The notes under the pieces: model-generated
Seen by the model: only the letters and a program-made list of their open reading frames with translations
Told to the model about the DNA's origin: nothing
Database searches by the model: none
Part shown: piece by piece, positions 29,460 to 37,563 of the stretch
Layout: each line of letters begins with the position of its first letter
Position numbering within the stretch: position 1 is the stretch's first letter
Program-made: the position numbers and the translations under genes
NCBI GenBank assembly: GCA_018812625.1
Contig: JAHJDH010000024.1
Coordinates: 1-42,430 of the forward strand
Direction: 5' to 3'
DNA: 42,430 nucleotides
DNA from: Microcaldota archaeon
GTDB lineage: Archaea; Micrarchaeota; Micrarchaeia; Anstonellales; Bilamarchaeaceae

Positions 29460-30785
29460 ATGAAAGATGAACTATTTGAAAGTATGGAATCTGATAATGT
29501 GAAGTTTGTGAATCTTCAGTTTACTGATATGTTTGGGATGGTAAAATCTATCTCAATTCCAATCAATCATCTTGAAAATTCATTTGACCATGGGACTTGG
29601 TTTGATGGATCTTCAATCGAAGGATTCGCAAGAATTCATGAGAGTGATATGTATCTCAAGCCAGATATGGAAACCTATGCCGTTCTTCCATGGCACAATT
29701 CTTCTGATGGGAATACTGCAAGATTTATCTGTGATGTTCACAAACCTGATGGTTCTCCGTTTGAGGGCGATCCTAGATATGTTCTCAAAAAAGTAATCCA
29801 GGAAGCAAAAGATCTTGGTTTTGATTATAATGTTGGCCCTGAACTTGAATTTTTCCTCTTTAAGCGAGAAAATGGAAAACTTCTTCCAATTCCGCACGAT
29901 AGTGGAAGTTATTTTGATCAGTCAAATGATTTGGCATATGATATTCGAAGAGATATGAACGTTACTCTTCAAAAATTTGGAATTAATGTTGAAGCGAGCC
30001 ATCATGAGGTTGCACTTGGGCAGCATGAAATTGATTTCAAATACGGCGATGCACTGTCAACTGCAGATAATGGAACTACTTTCAAGTTTGTTCTAAAGGC
30101 AATTGCACAGAAGCATGGACTGCATGCAACATTTATGCCAAAGCCCGTTCCTGGAATAAATGGTTCTGGAATGCATGTTCATCAAAGCCTGTTTAAAGAT
30201 GGAGAAAATGCCTTTTTTGATGAATCAAACAAATACCATCTCTCAAATCATGCCTATTCTTTTATTGCTGGCCAGCTTGCCCATGCAAAAGCAATGTCTG
30301 CAATTCTTTGTCCAACAATTAATTCATATAAGAGACTTGTTCCTGGATATGAGGCTCCAGTATATCTAAGCTGGGGCCATACAAATCGTTCTGCCCTAAT
30401 CAGAATCCCCAGATACTCAAAAGGAAAAAGTCAGTCTACAAGGTGCGAAATCCGCTGTCCTGATCCTAGCTGCAATCTTTATCTTGCATTTGCAGTTCTT
30501 CTAAAAACCGGGCTCGATGGCATGAAAAACAACATGATCCCTCCAGATTCAATAGAAGAGGATTTGTATGGATTTGATGATAAAAAACTTGAAGATATGA
30601 AAATCAATACTCTTCCAGATTCTCTGCAATCTGCTCTAAGAGAATTTAAGAGGGATGATGTGATCCGCGATGCTCTTGGCAAGCATACATTTGAGAAATA
30701 TATTGAAGCAAAAACAAAAGAATGGGATTCATACAAATTGCAGGTAACTCCATGGGAAATTGAAAATTATCTTGAGAAGTACTAG
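29460..30785 (+). CDS. glnA: Glutamine synthetase type I (start could be 29418 or 29448)
   Basis: WFDGSSIEGFARIHESDM, GPELEFFLF, HQSLFKDGENAFFD, YKRLVPGYEAPVYLSWG, RSALIRIPRY. Confidence 0.96.
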   Translation: MKDELFESMESDNVKFVNLQFTDMFGMVKSISIPINHLENSFDHGTWFDGSSIEGFARIHESDMYLKPDMETYAVLPWHNSSDGNTARFICDVHKPDGSPFEGDPRYVLKKVIQEAKDLGFDYNVGPELEFFLFKRENGKLLPIPHDSGSYFDQSNDLAYDIRRDMNVTLQKFGINVEASHHEVALGQHEIDFKYGDALSTADNGTTFKFVLKAIAQKHGLHATFMPKPVPGINGSGMHVHQSLFKDGENAFFDESNKYHLSNHAYSFIAGQLAHAKAMSAILCPTINSYKRLVPGYEAPVYLSWGHTNRSALIRIPRYSKGKSQSTRCEIRCPDPSCNLYLAFAVLLKTGLDGMKNNMIPPDSIEEDLYGFDDKKLEDMKINTLPDSLQSALREFKRDDVIRDALGKHTFEKYIEAKTKEWDSYKLQVTPWEIENYLEKY

Positions 30786-31738
30786 CGTGTTGCGTTTATG
30801 CAGCACCTTGTTCCAAGTGAATAATCCAGATAGTTGTATGCATGTAATTTTACCTCGCGATCGCACCCGCTTCTTCCCTTTCCACTAAATGGGTCTCCCA
30901 TAAACCATCCTCGTTGAAGTCCGTCAATTTCTTCTCCGCCTTCAATCCACTCAGAAAGATTACCATCCATATCAAATACTCCATATGCATTAGTGCATTC
31001 ATAGTGGTCTCCAGTTTTTGTTAAGTATCCTGGTTGGAGTAAAAGTCTTTCATCATTGAATTCGGCTCCTGCTCGCTTCAAGTGGGGTATATCTGGGAAA
31101 AATAAATCTAGAATATATGGTTCTTTACCTATATTGCATTTCCATTCGTCTCTTTTATTTCCATGTGGAAACTTAGTATTCTTTGGACCTTTACATGCTT
31201 TTTGCCATTCATCTAGTTTGCAAAGTCTTTTTCCAGCATTTTTGCATGCTGCTTCAGCACTAATCTGACTCATATGGCCTTGTGGAAAAACATCTGGCGC
31301 TGATACTGCCTTTAAATTAAGCCTTTTTCTTGTTGGTGATTTATTGAACGGATGCACTGTTCCATCTTTTTTATCAACTAAATGAACCTCCCACTTATCA
31401 ATGCAAAAATAACTAACTCTTGCCATTTCAGTTGGACAACCAGTTTTTTTTGGATGCTTTACTTTCGGCGCTGAAGTTTTTGCTTTACTTGCAGTGGATT
31501 CTGTCTTAGTTGAAGAAGTAGGTTTAGCCGAATGCACTGGTTTACTCTTTTGAGTAGTCTGCACTGGCTCTGTCATTGGAGCGTTTTGTTTTGTGCTCTT
31601 TTTTTCTTCATTACAGGAGGCTGATAAGAGAACTGAAGCAACTACTACTCTTGCAATCTGATTTTGCATTCTGCCTCTGTGTAAAAATCGACTCATGTTC
31701 CATATTGGCACTAAAAGTGTTAAAAACTGTACTATCAT
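30782..31738 (-). CDS. Putative lipoprotein with formylglycine-generating-enzyme-like (SUMF1/FGE-sulfatase) domain
   Basis: VVASVLLSASCNEE lipobox-like; M.RVSYFCIDKWEV, AEAACKNAGKRLCKLDEWQKACKG, GVFDMDGNLSEWIEGG, SLGTRCC. Confidence 0.8.
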   Translation of the reverse strand: MIVQFLTLLVPIWNMSRFLHRGRMQNQIARVVVASVLLSASCNEEKKSTKQNAPMTEPVQTTQKSKPVHSAKPTSSTKTESTASKAKTSAPKVKHPKKTGCPTEMARVSYFCIDKWEVHLVDKKDGTVHPFNKSPTRKRLNLKAVSAPDVFPQGHMSQISAEAACKNAGKRLCKLDEWQKACKGPKNTKFPHGNKRDEWKCNIGKEPYILDLFFPDIPHLKRAGAEFNDERLLLQPGYLTKTGDHYECTNAYGVFDMDGNLSEWIEGGEEIDGLQRGWFMGDPFSGKGRSGCDREVKLHAYNYLDYSLGTRCCINATR

Positions 31739-31766
31739 TATTTAGAAAATAAAAAGATGAGAAGAA

Positions 31767-32924
31767 TCAGCTTCTCTTTCTCATGTAGATGACAACTCCA
31801 ATAAGTATTGCCATAAGAACAGCGAGCCAGAAGAATGGCGATTCAAGCATTGTCTGGAAGAAATCCTTTTCAAGATCCTCTCCCAGTGTGACAAGAACAT
31901 CCTTCTTGACAATGACGTTTCCAGCACTATCCTTTAATGCAACGATGTAATTTCCGCCCATCATTACAGGGATTATAACATGGCTGTCATTATCTGGGTA
32001 ATCGCCTTCATCTCCCATTGGATCTATCGCGCCTATTCCACAGTCTACGCAACCTGGGGGAACATCAACGAGTATTCTATCACCAACTACTTCTGGGCTG
32101 ATGTCAAATACCTCGCATTCATGGTCAACGCAGTATTCTCCTTCTGGACATTGCAAACAGCTTTCATTGCGATCTCCGCATTCATATAGATTGCATGTGT
32201 GATTTGCAACAATTCCGCAGCATCCTGTAATCTCAGAACAAACTCTAAGTCCATCAGTGATTTCTACGCACTCTGCACTGTCTTTACAATCAGAATCAGT
32301 TTCGCATTCTGGTTTTGGCATGCAGCTTCCGCCACTGCAAGATTCTTCAGATCCACAATCACTGTCTCCTTCACATGGTTCTCTGCAGTAATGGTCAACA
32401 CAGCTTTCTTCGCCTTCGCATTCTGGACATAAATCCCCATCTCCGCATTCATATGGGTGGCATGTGTGGTCCTTTACTATTCCGCAGCATTCGACTTCTT
32501 CGCAGATATCTTCAACACAAACTTCTGTTCCTGGACAATCAATATCTTCATAACAGCCGCATTCACCGCAGTTGATCAGATGATCAATTTTTGTAAATGG
32601 AAGGTAATCTTCCTTTGATGCAATGATTCTAACTTTCCTGCTGCAGCCTTCAAAGAAGACGTGTCCATCGCTGTCAGTCAGTTCATCATCAAGAAGATGC
32701 TCGAGTGTATTTTCATCAAATACATCGACTTCTGCCCCTTCAACAGCCGTGCCATTTAGCATGGTAACTGTGATGATATTGACATCGCAGGTTCTGTTGA
32801 ATTCAACTATCAGATCCATGACATTGAAGTCATCATCATCTCCACCACTTCCACTATTGGCCGGGTCCGTGTGTGCAAATGTCAAACTAACAAGTGCAAG
32901 CAAAAATAAAATTGTTCTAGACAT
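31767..32924 (-). CDS. Cysteine-rich secreted protein with C-terminal TM anchor
   Basis: Signal peptide, >30 Cys, internally duplicated CCGIV..HTC..YECGD..C..C...E.CVDH.C module, C-terminal TM WLAVLMAILIGVVIYMRKRS. Confidence 0.8.
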   Translation of the reverse strand: MSRTILFLLALVSLTFAHTDPANSGSGGDDDDFNVMDLIVEFNRTCDVNIITVTMLNGTAVEGAEVDVFDENTLEHLLDDELTDSDGHVFFEGCSRKVRIIASKEDYLPFTKIDHLINCGECGCYEDIDCPGTEVCVEDICEEVECCGIVKDHTCHPYECGDGDLCPECEGEESCVDHYCREPCEGDSDCGSEESCSGGSCMPKPECETDSDCKDSAECVEITDGLRVCSEITGCCGIVANHTCNLYECGDRNESCLQCPEGEYCVDHECEVFDISPEVVGDRILVDVPPGCVDCGIGAIDPMGDEGDYPDNDSHVIIPVMMGGNYIVALKDSAGNVIVKKDVLVTLGEDLEKDFFQTMLESPFFWLAVLMAILIGVVIYMRKRS

Positions 32925-32967
32925 GCTCTAGAATACGTCTTGGGGGATTTTAATTCTTTTGTTATCT

Positions 32968-33239
32968 CTACCTATAGCGATTTTGAACAATTTTTATCAG
33001 TTCGTTAATTGGTTCAAGCATTTTGTTATCGATTTGCCCTATTAATTTTGCAACTGCATCTTCTGCGTCCTTACTCTTTTCTACTAATAACTGTGGGAAA
33101 GATTTTGTTCTTTCAGTTTGCTCTGGCATTGGCGCACTAGTTGAGTGTTTTTCTAAAATTTCAGCAACTTTTTCTTGTCTATTTTGTCTGGCTTATCTGA
33201 AGGAATTCTGTCAAGTTTCTTTAGAAGCATTCTTTTCAT
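32968..33239 (-). pseudogene. Frameshifted ORF: MKRMLLKKLDRIPSDKPDKIDKKK / VAEILEKHSTSAPMPEQTERTKSFPQLLVEKSKDAEDAVAKLIGQIDNKMLEPINELIKIVQNRYR
   Basis: ATGA overlap with the HEAT gene stop; frame breaks at an A5 run (T5 at 33169-33173 on +); adding one A joins two protein-like halves into one 90-aa frame. Confidence 0.5.
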
Positions 33240-34741
33240 TCTTTGTCTGGAGGTTTATCAGTAACTGATTCAACTGTTCCTTTGCCGCAATCTTTTTCTA
33301 TTCTTTTCCTTAGTGATTTGAAAAATGTTATCTGTTCTTCAAAATCAACTTCGCCTTTTGCACATGCGTCTGTAAATGTTTCAAGTCCAGATACTCCTGT
33401 TTTTGCAAGAGCCAAAGCAGTTCTCCGTAGTATGTTCGAATACTTATCCTCCAAAGCATCTACTGATCCAGGAACGGCAGCCCCTCCAATCCCCTCAAGA
33501 GCACTAGCAGCTAATCTTTGCACATCTGGATCATCATCCTCCAAAGCATCTAACAATCCAGGAACAGCAGGTTTTCCAATCTCTCCAAGGGCCAGAGCAG
33601 CATGCAATCGTACATCCTTATCCCTCAAAGTATCTATTAACGCCGGAACAGCTCGTTCATCTCCAATCTCTCCAAGAGCCCAAGCAGCACTCGCACGTAC
33701 ATTCTCATTTTTATCACTCAAAGCATCTATTAACAGCGGAACAGTTCGTCTATCTCCAATCTCTCCAAGAGCCACAGCAACATTCCATCGTACATTCTCA
33801 TTTTTATCACTCAAAGCATCTAACAATTCAGGAACAGTTTGTTTATCTTTAATCTCTTCAAGAGCCTCAATAGCACCATCCCGCACATTCCTATTTTTAT
33901 CACTCATAGCAACTAACAATTCAGGAACAGCAGGTGCCCCAATCTCTCCAAGAGCCTTAGCAGCACCCTCCCGCACTTCCCACTCTTTATCCTTCAAAGC
34001 ATCTATTAACGCCGGAACAGTTCGTCTATCTCCAATCTCTCCAAGAGCCTTAGCAGCACCCTCCCGCACTTCCCACTCTTTATCCTTCAAAGCATCTATT
34101 AACGCCGGAACAGTTCGTCTATCTCCAATCTCTCCAAGAAGTTCACAAGCACCAAATCTAATGTTTTCATTATTATTTTTCAAAGCAACTACTAATCCAT
34201 CAATGGCAGGTTCACCAATTTTTTTAAGAGCCTTATTAATACTAAATCGTACAGACCAATCAATATCTCCTAGAGCAGTTATCAATTCTTCTATAGAATG
34301 TGGATCGCCAATCTTTTCAAGAGCCAACGCGGCCTCCTGCCGCACCCACAAATTCCCTTCTTTCAAAGCACCTATCAATTCTGGAACAGCGCGTTTATCT
34401 CCAATTTCTCCAAGAATGTAAGCAGTATGTGCTCGCACTTCTGAATCTGAATCCTTTAGTAACTCAACCAATACATCTATTGCATGTTCATCTCCAATTT
34501 TTTCACGTCCATTCACAGAAATTTTTCCAAGTTCTGTTATAGCTTCCTTTTTTTCTTCATGATCTCCAGAACTGATTATTGATAGTTGGTCAATTACAGC
34601 CGCTGGAATCATCTGAGCATCACAACCTCTAACTGAGACTCCCATATCTAAGATTCTTGGCGAATGTTCAGTTCCAAAATCTCCTTTTGGTTTTTCTCTT
34701 TTTGGATCATTTGATTTAACATCTGATTTTTTTTGAGTCAT
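33236..34741 (-). CDS. HEAT/PBS-lyase repeat protein, ~501 aa
   Basis: Many ~31-aa GDRRTVPALIDALKDKEWEVREGAAKALGEI units. Confidence 0.92.
   Translation of the reverse strand: MTQKKSDVKSNDPKREKPKGDFGTEHSPRILDMGVSVRGCDAQMIPAAVIDQLSIISSGDHEEKKEAITELGKISVNGREKIGDEHAIDVLVELLKDSDSEVRAHTAYILGEIGDKRAVPELIGALKEGNLWVRQEAALALEKIGDPHSIEELITALGDIDWSVRFSINKALKKIGEPAIDGLVVALKNNNENIRFGACELLGEIGDRRTVPALIDALKDKEWEVREGAAKALGEIGDRRTVPALIDALKDKEWEVREGAAKALGEIGAPAVPELLVAMSDKNRNVRDGAIEALEEIKDKQTVPELLDALSDKNENVRWNVAVALGEIGDRRTVPLLIDALSDKNENVRASAAWALGEIGDERAVPALIDTLRDKDVRLHAALALGEIGKPAVPGLLDALEDDDPDVQRLAASALEGIGGAAVPGSVDALEDKYSNILRRTALALAKTGVSGLETFTDACAKGEVDFEEQITFFKSLRKRIEKDCGKGTVESVTDKPPDKE
33939..34139. repeat. 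Perfect 93-bp tandem duplication (plus partial third copy) inside the HEAT gene
   Basis: ccaatctctccaagagccttagcagcaccctcccgcacttcccactctttatccttcaaagcatctattaacgccggaacagttcgtctatct occurs twice in tandem with no mismatch. Confidence 0.9.
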
Positions 34742-34956
34742 ATTCGCACCATTTTTTTGAATGGCAAAGATTCATATGTACCATTTTCTAACAGTATTAA
34801 CTACACAAAACAAGATAATATAACCATCTATGGATTTTTTTGACAAAATTACAAAAATGAGTTGGGATTTGTATTTATCTAAAATTAAGAGATCTGATTG
34901 AAAGACACAACTCCTTTCTTTTGATTTTTTAAACATTTCTTCCCATTATCCATTAC

Positions 34957-35733
34957 ATGATTCTCAAAAGGCTCAATCGCACTGCTTTAGATGACGCCCG
35001 GCAAAGTTCTGCATCAGGAACAGAAGCAGAAACTATCCAAAGGTTTAGGGCAAAAATAGGTGCAATAAGAGAAGGCCATTCTAAATTAGTTGACAAACCG
35101 TTACTTGCTGCTACGGCAAGGATGCTCCATGCAGGTGCTGGAAAAACTGCAGGAAGGCTCGTTTCATTTGGTCTTAGAAACCGTTCTAAAAAGATATTTG
35201 AGCAAACATCTCCATTCGTTGAAGGAGGAAGCATGCTTTTGGATCTTGGATGTGGTGATGGGAAAGTTGGTGAGATGTTTGTGCAAGAGCATGGATGCAA
35301 AGTTACACTAATGGATATTATGGACTATCAAAAAACTGATTTGCCGTTTCACAAGTACAATGGAAGAGAAACAAGATTTATTGATGATCAGTTTGAACAT
35401 GTTCTGCTTGTGACAGTTTTGCACCATTCTGATGATCCGATAGCTGTTATGAGCGAGGCTCTTCGCGTTGCATCAAAAAGTGTTATCGTGATAGAATCAG
35501 TTTATTTCAACGAGATGCACAGGGTTTTCAATTCCTTTTTTGACTGGTTCTATAATCGGGTGCTCAATAGTCCTGAGGTTAATGTACCATTGAATTTCCT
35601 GCCTCCAAAAGCCTGGGTCTCTCTTTTTGAAGAACTTGGAGGTATAACCAAACATATGCAGCACTTTGGAATAGATATGCCAGTAGTTCCAGAATGGCAT
35701 ACTCTTTATGTAATCGAGAAAAAACAAGATTAG
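34957..35733 (+). CDS. Class I SAM-dependent methyltransferase
   Basis: MLLDLGCGDGKVGEMF motif I; HVLLVTVLHHSDDPIAVMSEALRV. Confidence 0.88.
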   Translation: MILKRLNRTALDDARQSSASGTEAETIQRFRAKIGAIREGHSKLVDKPLLAATARMLHAGAGKTAGRLVSFGLRNRSKKIFEQTSPFVEGGSMLLDLGCGDGKVGEMFVQEHGCKVTLMDIMDYQKTDLPFHKYNGRETRFIDDQFEHVLLVTVLHHSDDPIAVMSEALRVASKSVIVIESVYFNEMHRVFNSFFDWFYNRVLNSPEVNVPLNFLPPKAWVSLFEELGGITKHMQHFGIDMPVVPEWHTLYVIEKKQD

Positions 35734-35736
35734 AAT

Positions 35737-35866
35737 CGGGCCCGGAGGGATTTGAACCCTCGACCTGCGGATTAAAAGTCCGTCGCTCTACCAAGTTGCT
35801 CTGTACCTTTAGTTAAACAGCATCTCAAGTAAGCTTTTTCAAAAGGTACATCTGAGCTACGGGCCC
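35737..35866 (-). tRNA. tRNA-Lys (anticodon TTT) with 56-nt intron at 35796-35851 (position 15/16, D-loop)
   Basis: Spliced: GGGCCCGTAGCTCAG^CTTGGTAGAGCGACGGACTTTTAATCCGCAGGTCGAGGGTTCAAATCCCTCCGGGCCCG. Junctions fit a BHB: GCTC/GAGC 4-bp helix, AGA and AAC 3-nt bulges, 9-bp intron helix TGTACCTTT/AAAGGTACA. Confidence 0.95.
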
Positions 35867-35930
35867 AACATGTAGGAAGAAGTTTACCTGGAATCATTTA
35901 AAAATGCAACTATTGTAATTACAAAATAAG

Positions 35931-36075
35931 GCCGGGTTGGCAGATCGGTTATGCAGCCGCCTGCAGTTCGCTTTTCGAAGACATTTAATGTCGATGACGA
36001 GTATAAAGCGGCAGAGAGGGGTTCAAATCCTCAAAGATGTTTTATCTTATGGGAGAATATCTCCCTTACCCGGCT
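35931..36075 (+). tRNA. tRNA-Cys (anticodon GCA) with two introns: 35967-36006 (37/38) and 36027-36060 (58/59)
   Basis: Spliced: GCCGGGTTGGCAGATCGGTTATGCAGCCGCCTGCAG^AGCGGCAGAGAGGGGTTCAA^CTCCCTTACCCGGCT, 71 nt. Intron 2 fits a BHB (GTTC/GAAT helix, AAA and ATC bulges). Confidence 0.88.
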
Positions 36076-36077
36076 TT
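36065..36077. repeat. 13-bp direct repeat copy 1 (tRNA-Cys 3' end), cttacccggcttt
   Basis: Identical to 38036-38048. Confidence 0.85.
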
Positions 36078-36313
36078 CTTTTTTCCATTTACTATGACAA
36101 ATAGAATTATTGCTACGGCGTAAAGTCTACAAAGTCAACAAATATCCTTTTTTTGTTGACACATAGTTCATTGAGTGATACTCCCAAAGAGTATGCCCGC
36201 CAAAGTCGATGCAACGATTACTAGCAGGACGTACCCTCCCGTTTTTTTAGTCTGAAGATTTTGGATATCCCATTGTAAGAATAATCCAAATCTATATTTG
36301 ATTCACCTTGATT

Positions 36314-37300
36314 TCATACGATTGCATTGAACACGTATCCGATTATCATTGCAGCAAATAATGTAACTGCCAAAAACGCTGCGAGCAGCCTCCACTTCAA
36401 GATTTTGTTCAAAATTATCAATTCAGGAAGCGACACTGCGACGATTGCAGTCATAAATGCAAGAAGGTTTCCAAGTGGCATTCCTTTAAGGGCAAGAGCC
36501 TCAATAACTGGAACCACTCCAATGGAATTTGCGTAAAGCGGCGCGCCAACAATCACGGCTGCGGGAACAGACCACCAAGTTTTTGCAGAAAGATACTCAT
36601 CCACAAGACTTGCTGGAACAAAACCATGTATCAACGCTCCAATCCCGACTCCAAGAACAACATATGGAAAAACCTGCTTTGTTATAATCCATCCGTCCGC
36701 CCACCAAAATTTTGCAAGCTCCTTCAACCCGGGTTTCTTTCCATTGCCGTCTGTTTGCAAGGAATCATCCATCTTAGGGGACTTAAGCAAACTCTGATCA
36801 ATATATTTTTCAAGATTTATTTTCTGAATCAAAAAGCCGCCCGCCATTGCAAGAATAATCCCCAGGACATTGTAAATCAAGGTCACTTTTAAGCCAAAAA
36901 TAGCAGGAAAAAGGTAAAGTGATGCCTCGTTTATCAGAGGAGAGGATATAAGGAATGCAAAGGTCACTCCAATAGGTATCCGAACACGCATGAAGCCTAT
37001 GAAAAGAGGAATTGAAGAGCATGAGCAGAATGGGGTTATTACTCCTAGAAATGCAGCAAAAAGATAATCAAGACCAAACCAACGCCTTTTCGCAAGAATG
37101 TCCCTCACTTTTTCCATTGGAAAATAATATCTGATAACCGCCATCAGGTAATTTATGACAACAAGCATGAATCCTATTTTAATCAAATCATAAATAAAAA
37201 AATTGACCCCGTCACCGAGATATGTGCCATTGCCAATTCCGAGCAGGTCATAAGTTACCCAGTCAGCAAACCACTGGATGGGGAGGAATATGTCTACCAT
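36314..37300 (-). CDS. Permease (DUF318/ArsP-like family)
   Basis: Polytopic; GVITPFCSCSSIPLFIGFMRVRIPIGVTFAFLISSPLINEAS is the family's CSC motif. Confidence 0.88.
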   Translation of the reverse strand: MVDIFLPIQWFADWVTYDLLGIGNGTYLGDGVNFFIYDLIKIGFMLVVINYLMAVIRYYFPMEKVRDILAKRRWFGLDYLFAAFLGVITPFCSCSSIPLFIGFMRVRIPIGVTFAFLISSPLINEASLYLFPAIFGLKVTLIYNVLGIILAMAGGFLIQKINLEKYIDQSLLKSPKMDDSLQTDGNGKKPGLKELAKFWWADGWIITKQVFPYVVLGVGIGALIHGFVPASLVDEYLSAKTWWSVPAAVIVGAPLYANSIGVVPVIEALALKGMPLGNLLAFMTAIVAVSLPELIILNKILKWRLLAAFLAVTLFAAMIIGYVFNAIV

Positions 37301-37328
37301 ACTATCACTAAGTAAATTTCAGTCCAAC

Positions 37329-37562
37329 TTACTCCTTCAGCCATCCGACTATCTCCTTTACATCGGGAATCCGTCCGGACGCCTTCACTTTTCCGTCTAT
37401 CGCAATGGCCGGGGTGGACATGACGCCGAATTCTATTATCTTCGTCATGTCTGTTACCTTCGATATCTCAATTTTCATGCCTAGTTCTGATACCGCCTTC
37501 TTCGCGTTCTCCTCAAGCCGCCTGCAATTAGCGCACCCGCTTCCGAGTATTTCTATCTTCAT
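37329..37562 (-). CDS. Small thioredoxin-like protein (redox-active disulfide protein)
   Basis: MKIEILGSGCANCRRLEENAKKAV...GVMSTPAIAIDGKVKASGRIP: CxxC and cis-Pro. Confidence 0.9.
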   Translation of the reverse strand: MKIEILGSGCANCRRLEENAKKAVSELGMKIEISKVTDMTKIIEFGVMSTPAIAIDGKVKASGRIPDVKEIVGWLKE

Positions 37563-37563
37563 T

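Noticed and set aside
33939-34139. Possible CRISPR-like array
   Set aside because: Repeats are 93 bp, directly adjacent without spacers, and in frame with HEAT units of a coding gene.
33243-34421. 392-aa open frame on + strand antisense to the HEAT gene
   Set aside because: Ser/Pro/Ala-rich low-complexity translation caused by the repetitive codon usage of the HEAT repeats on the opposite strand; the minus frame has clear HEAT homology.
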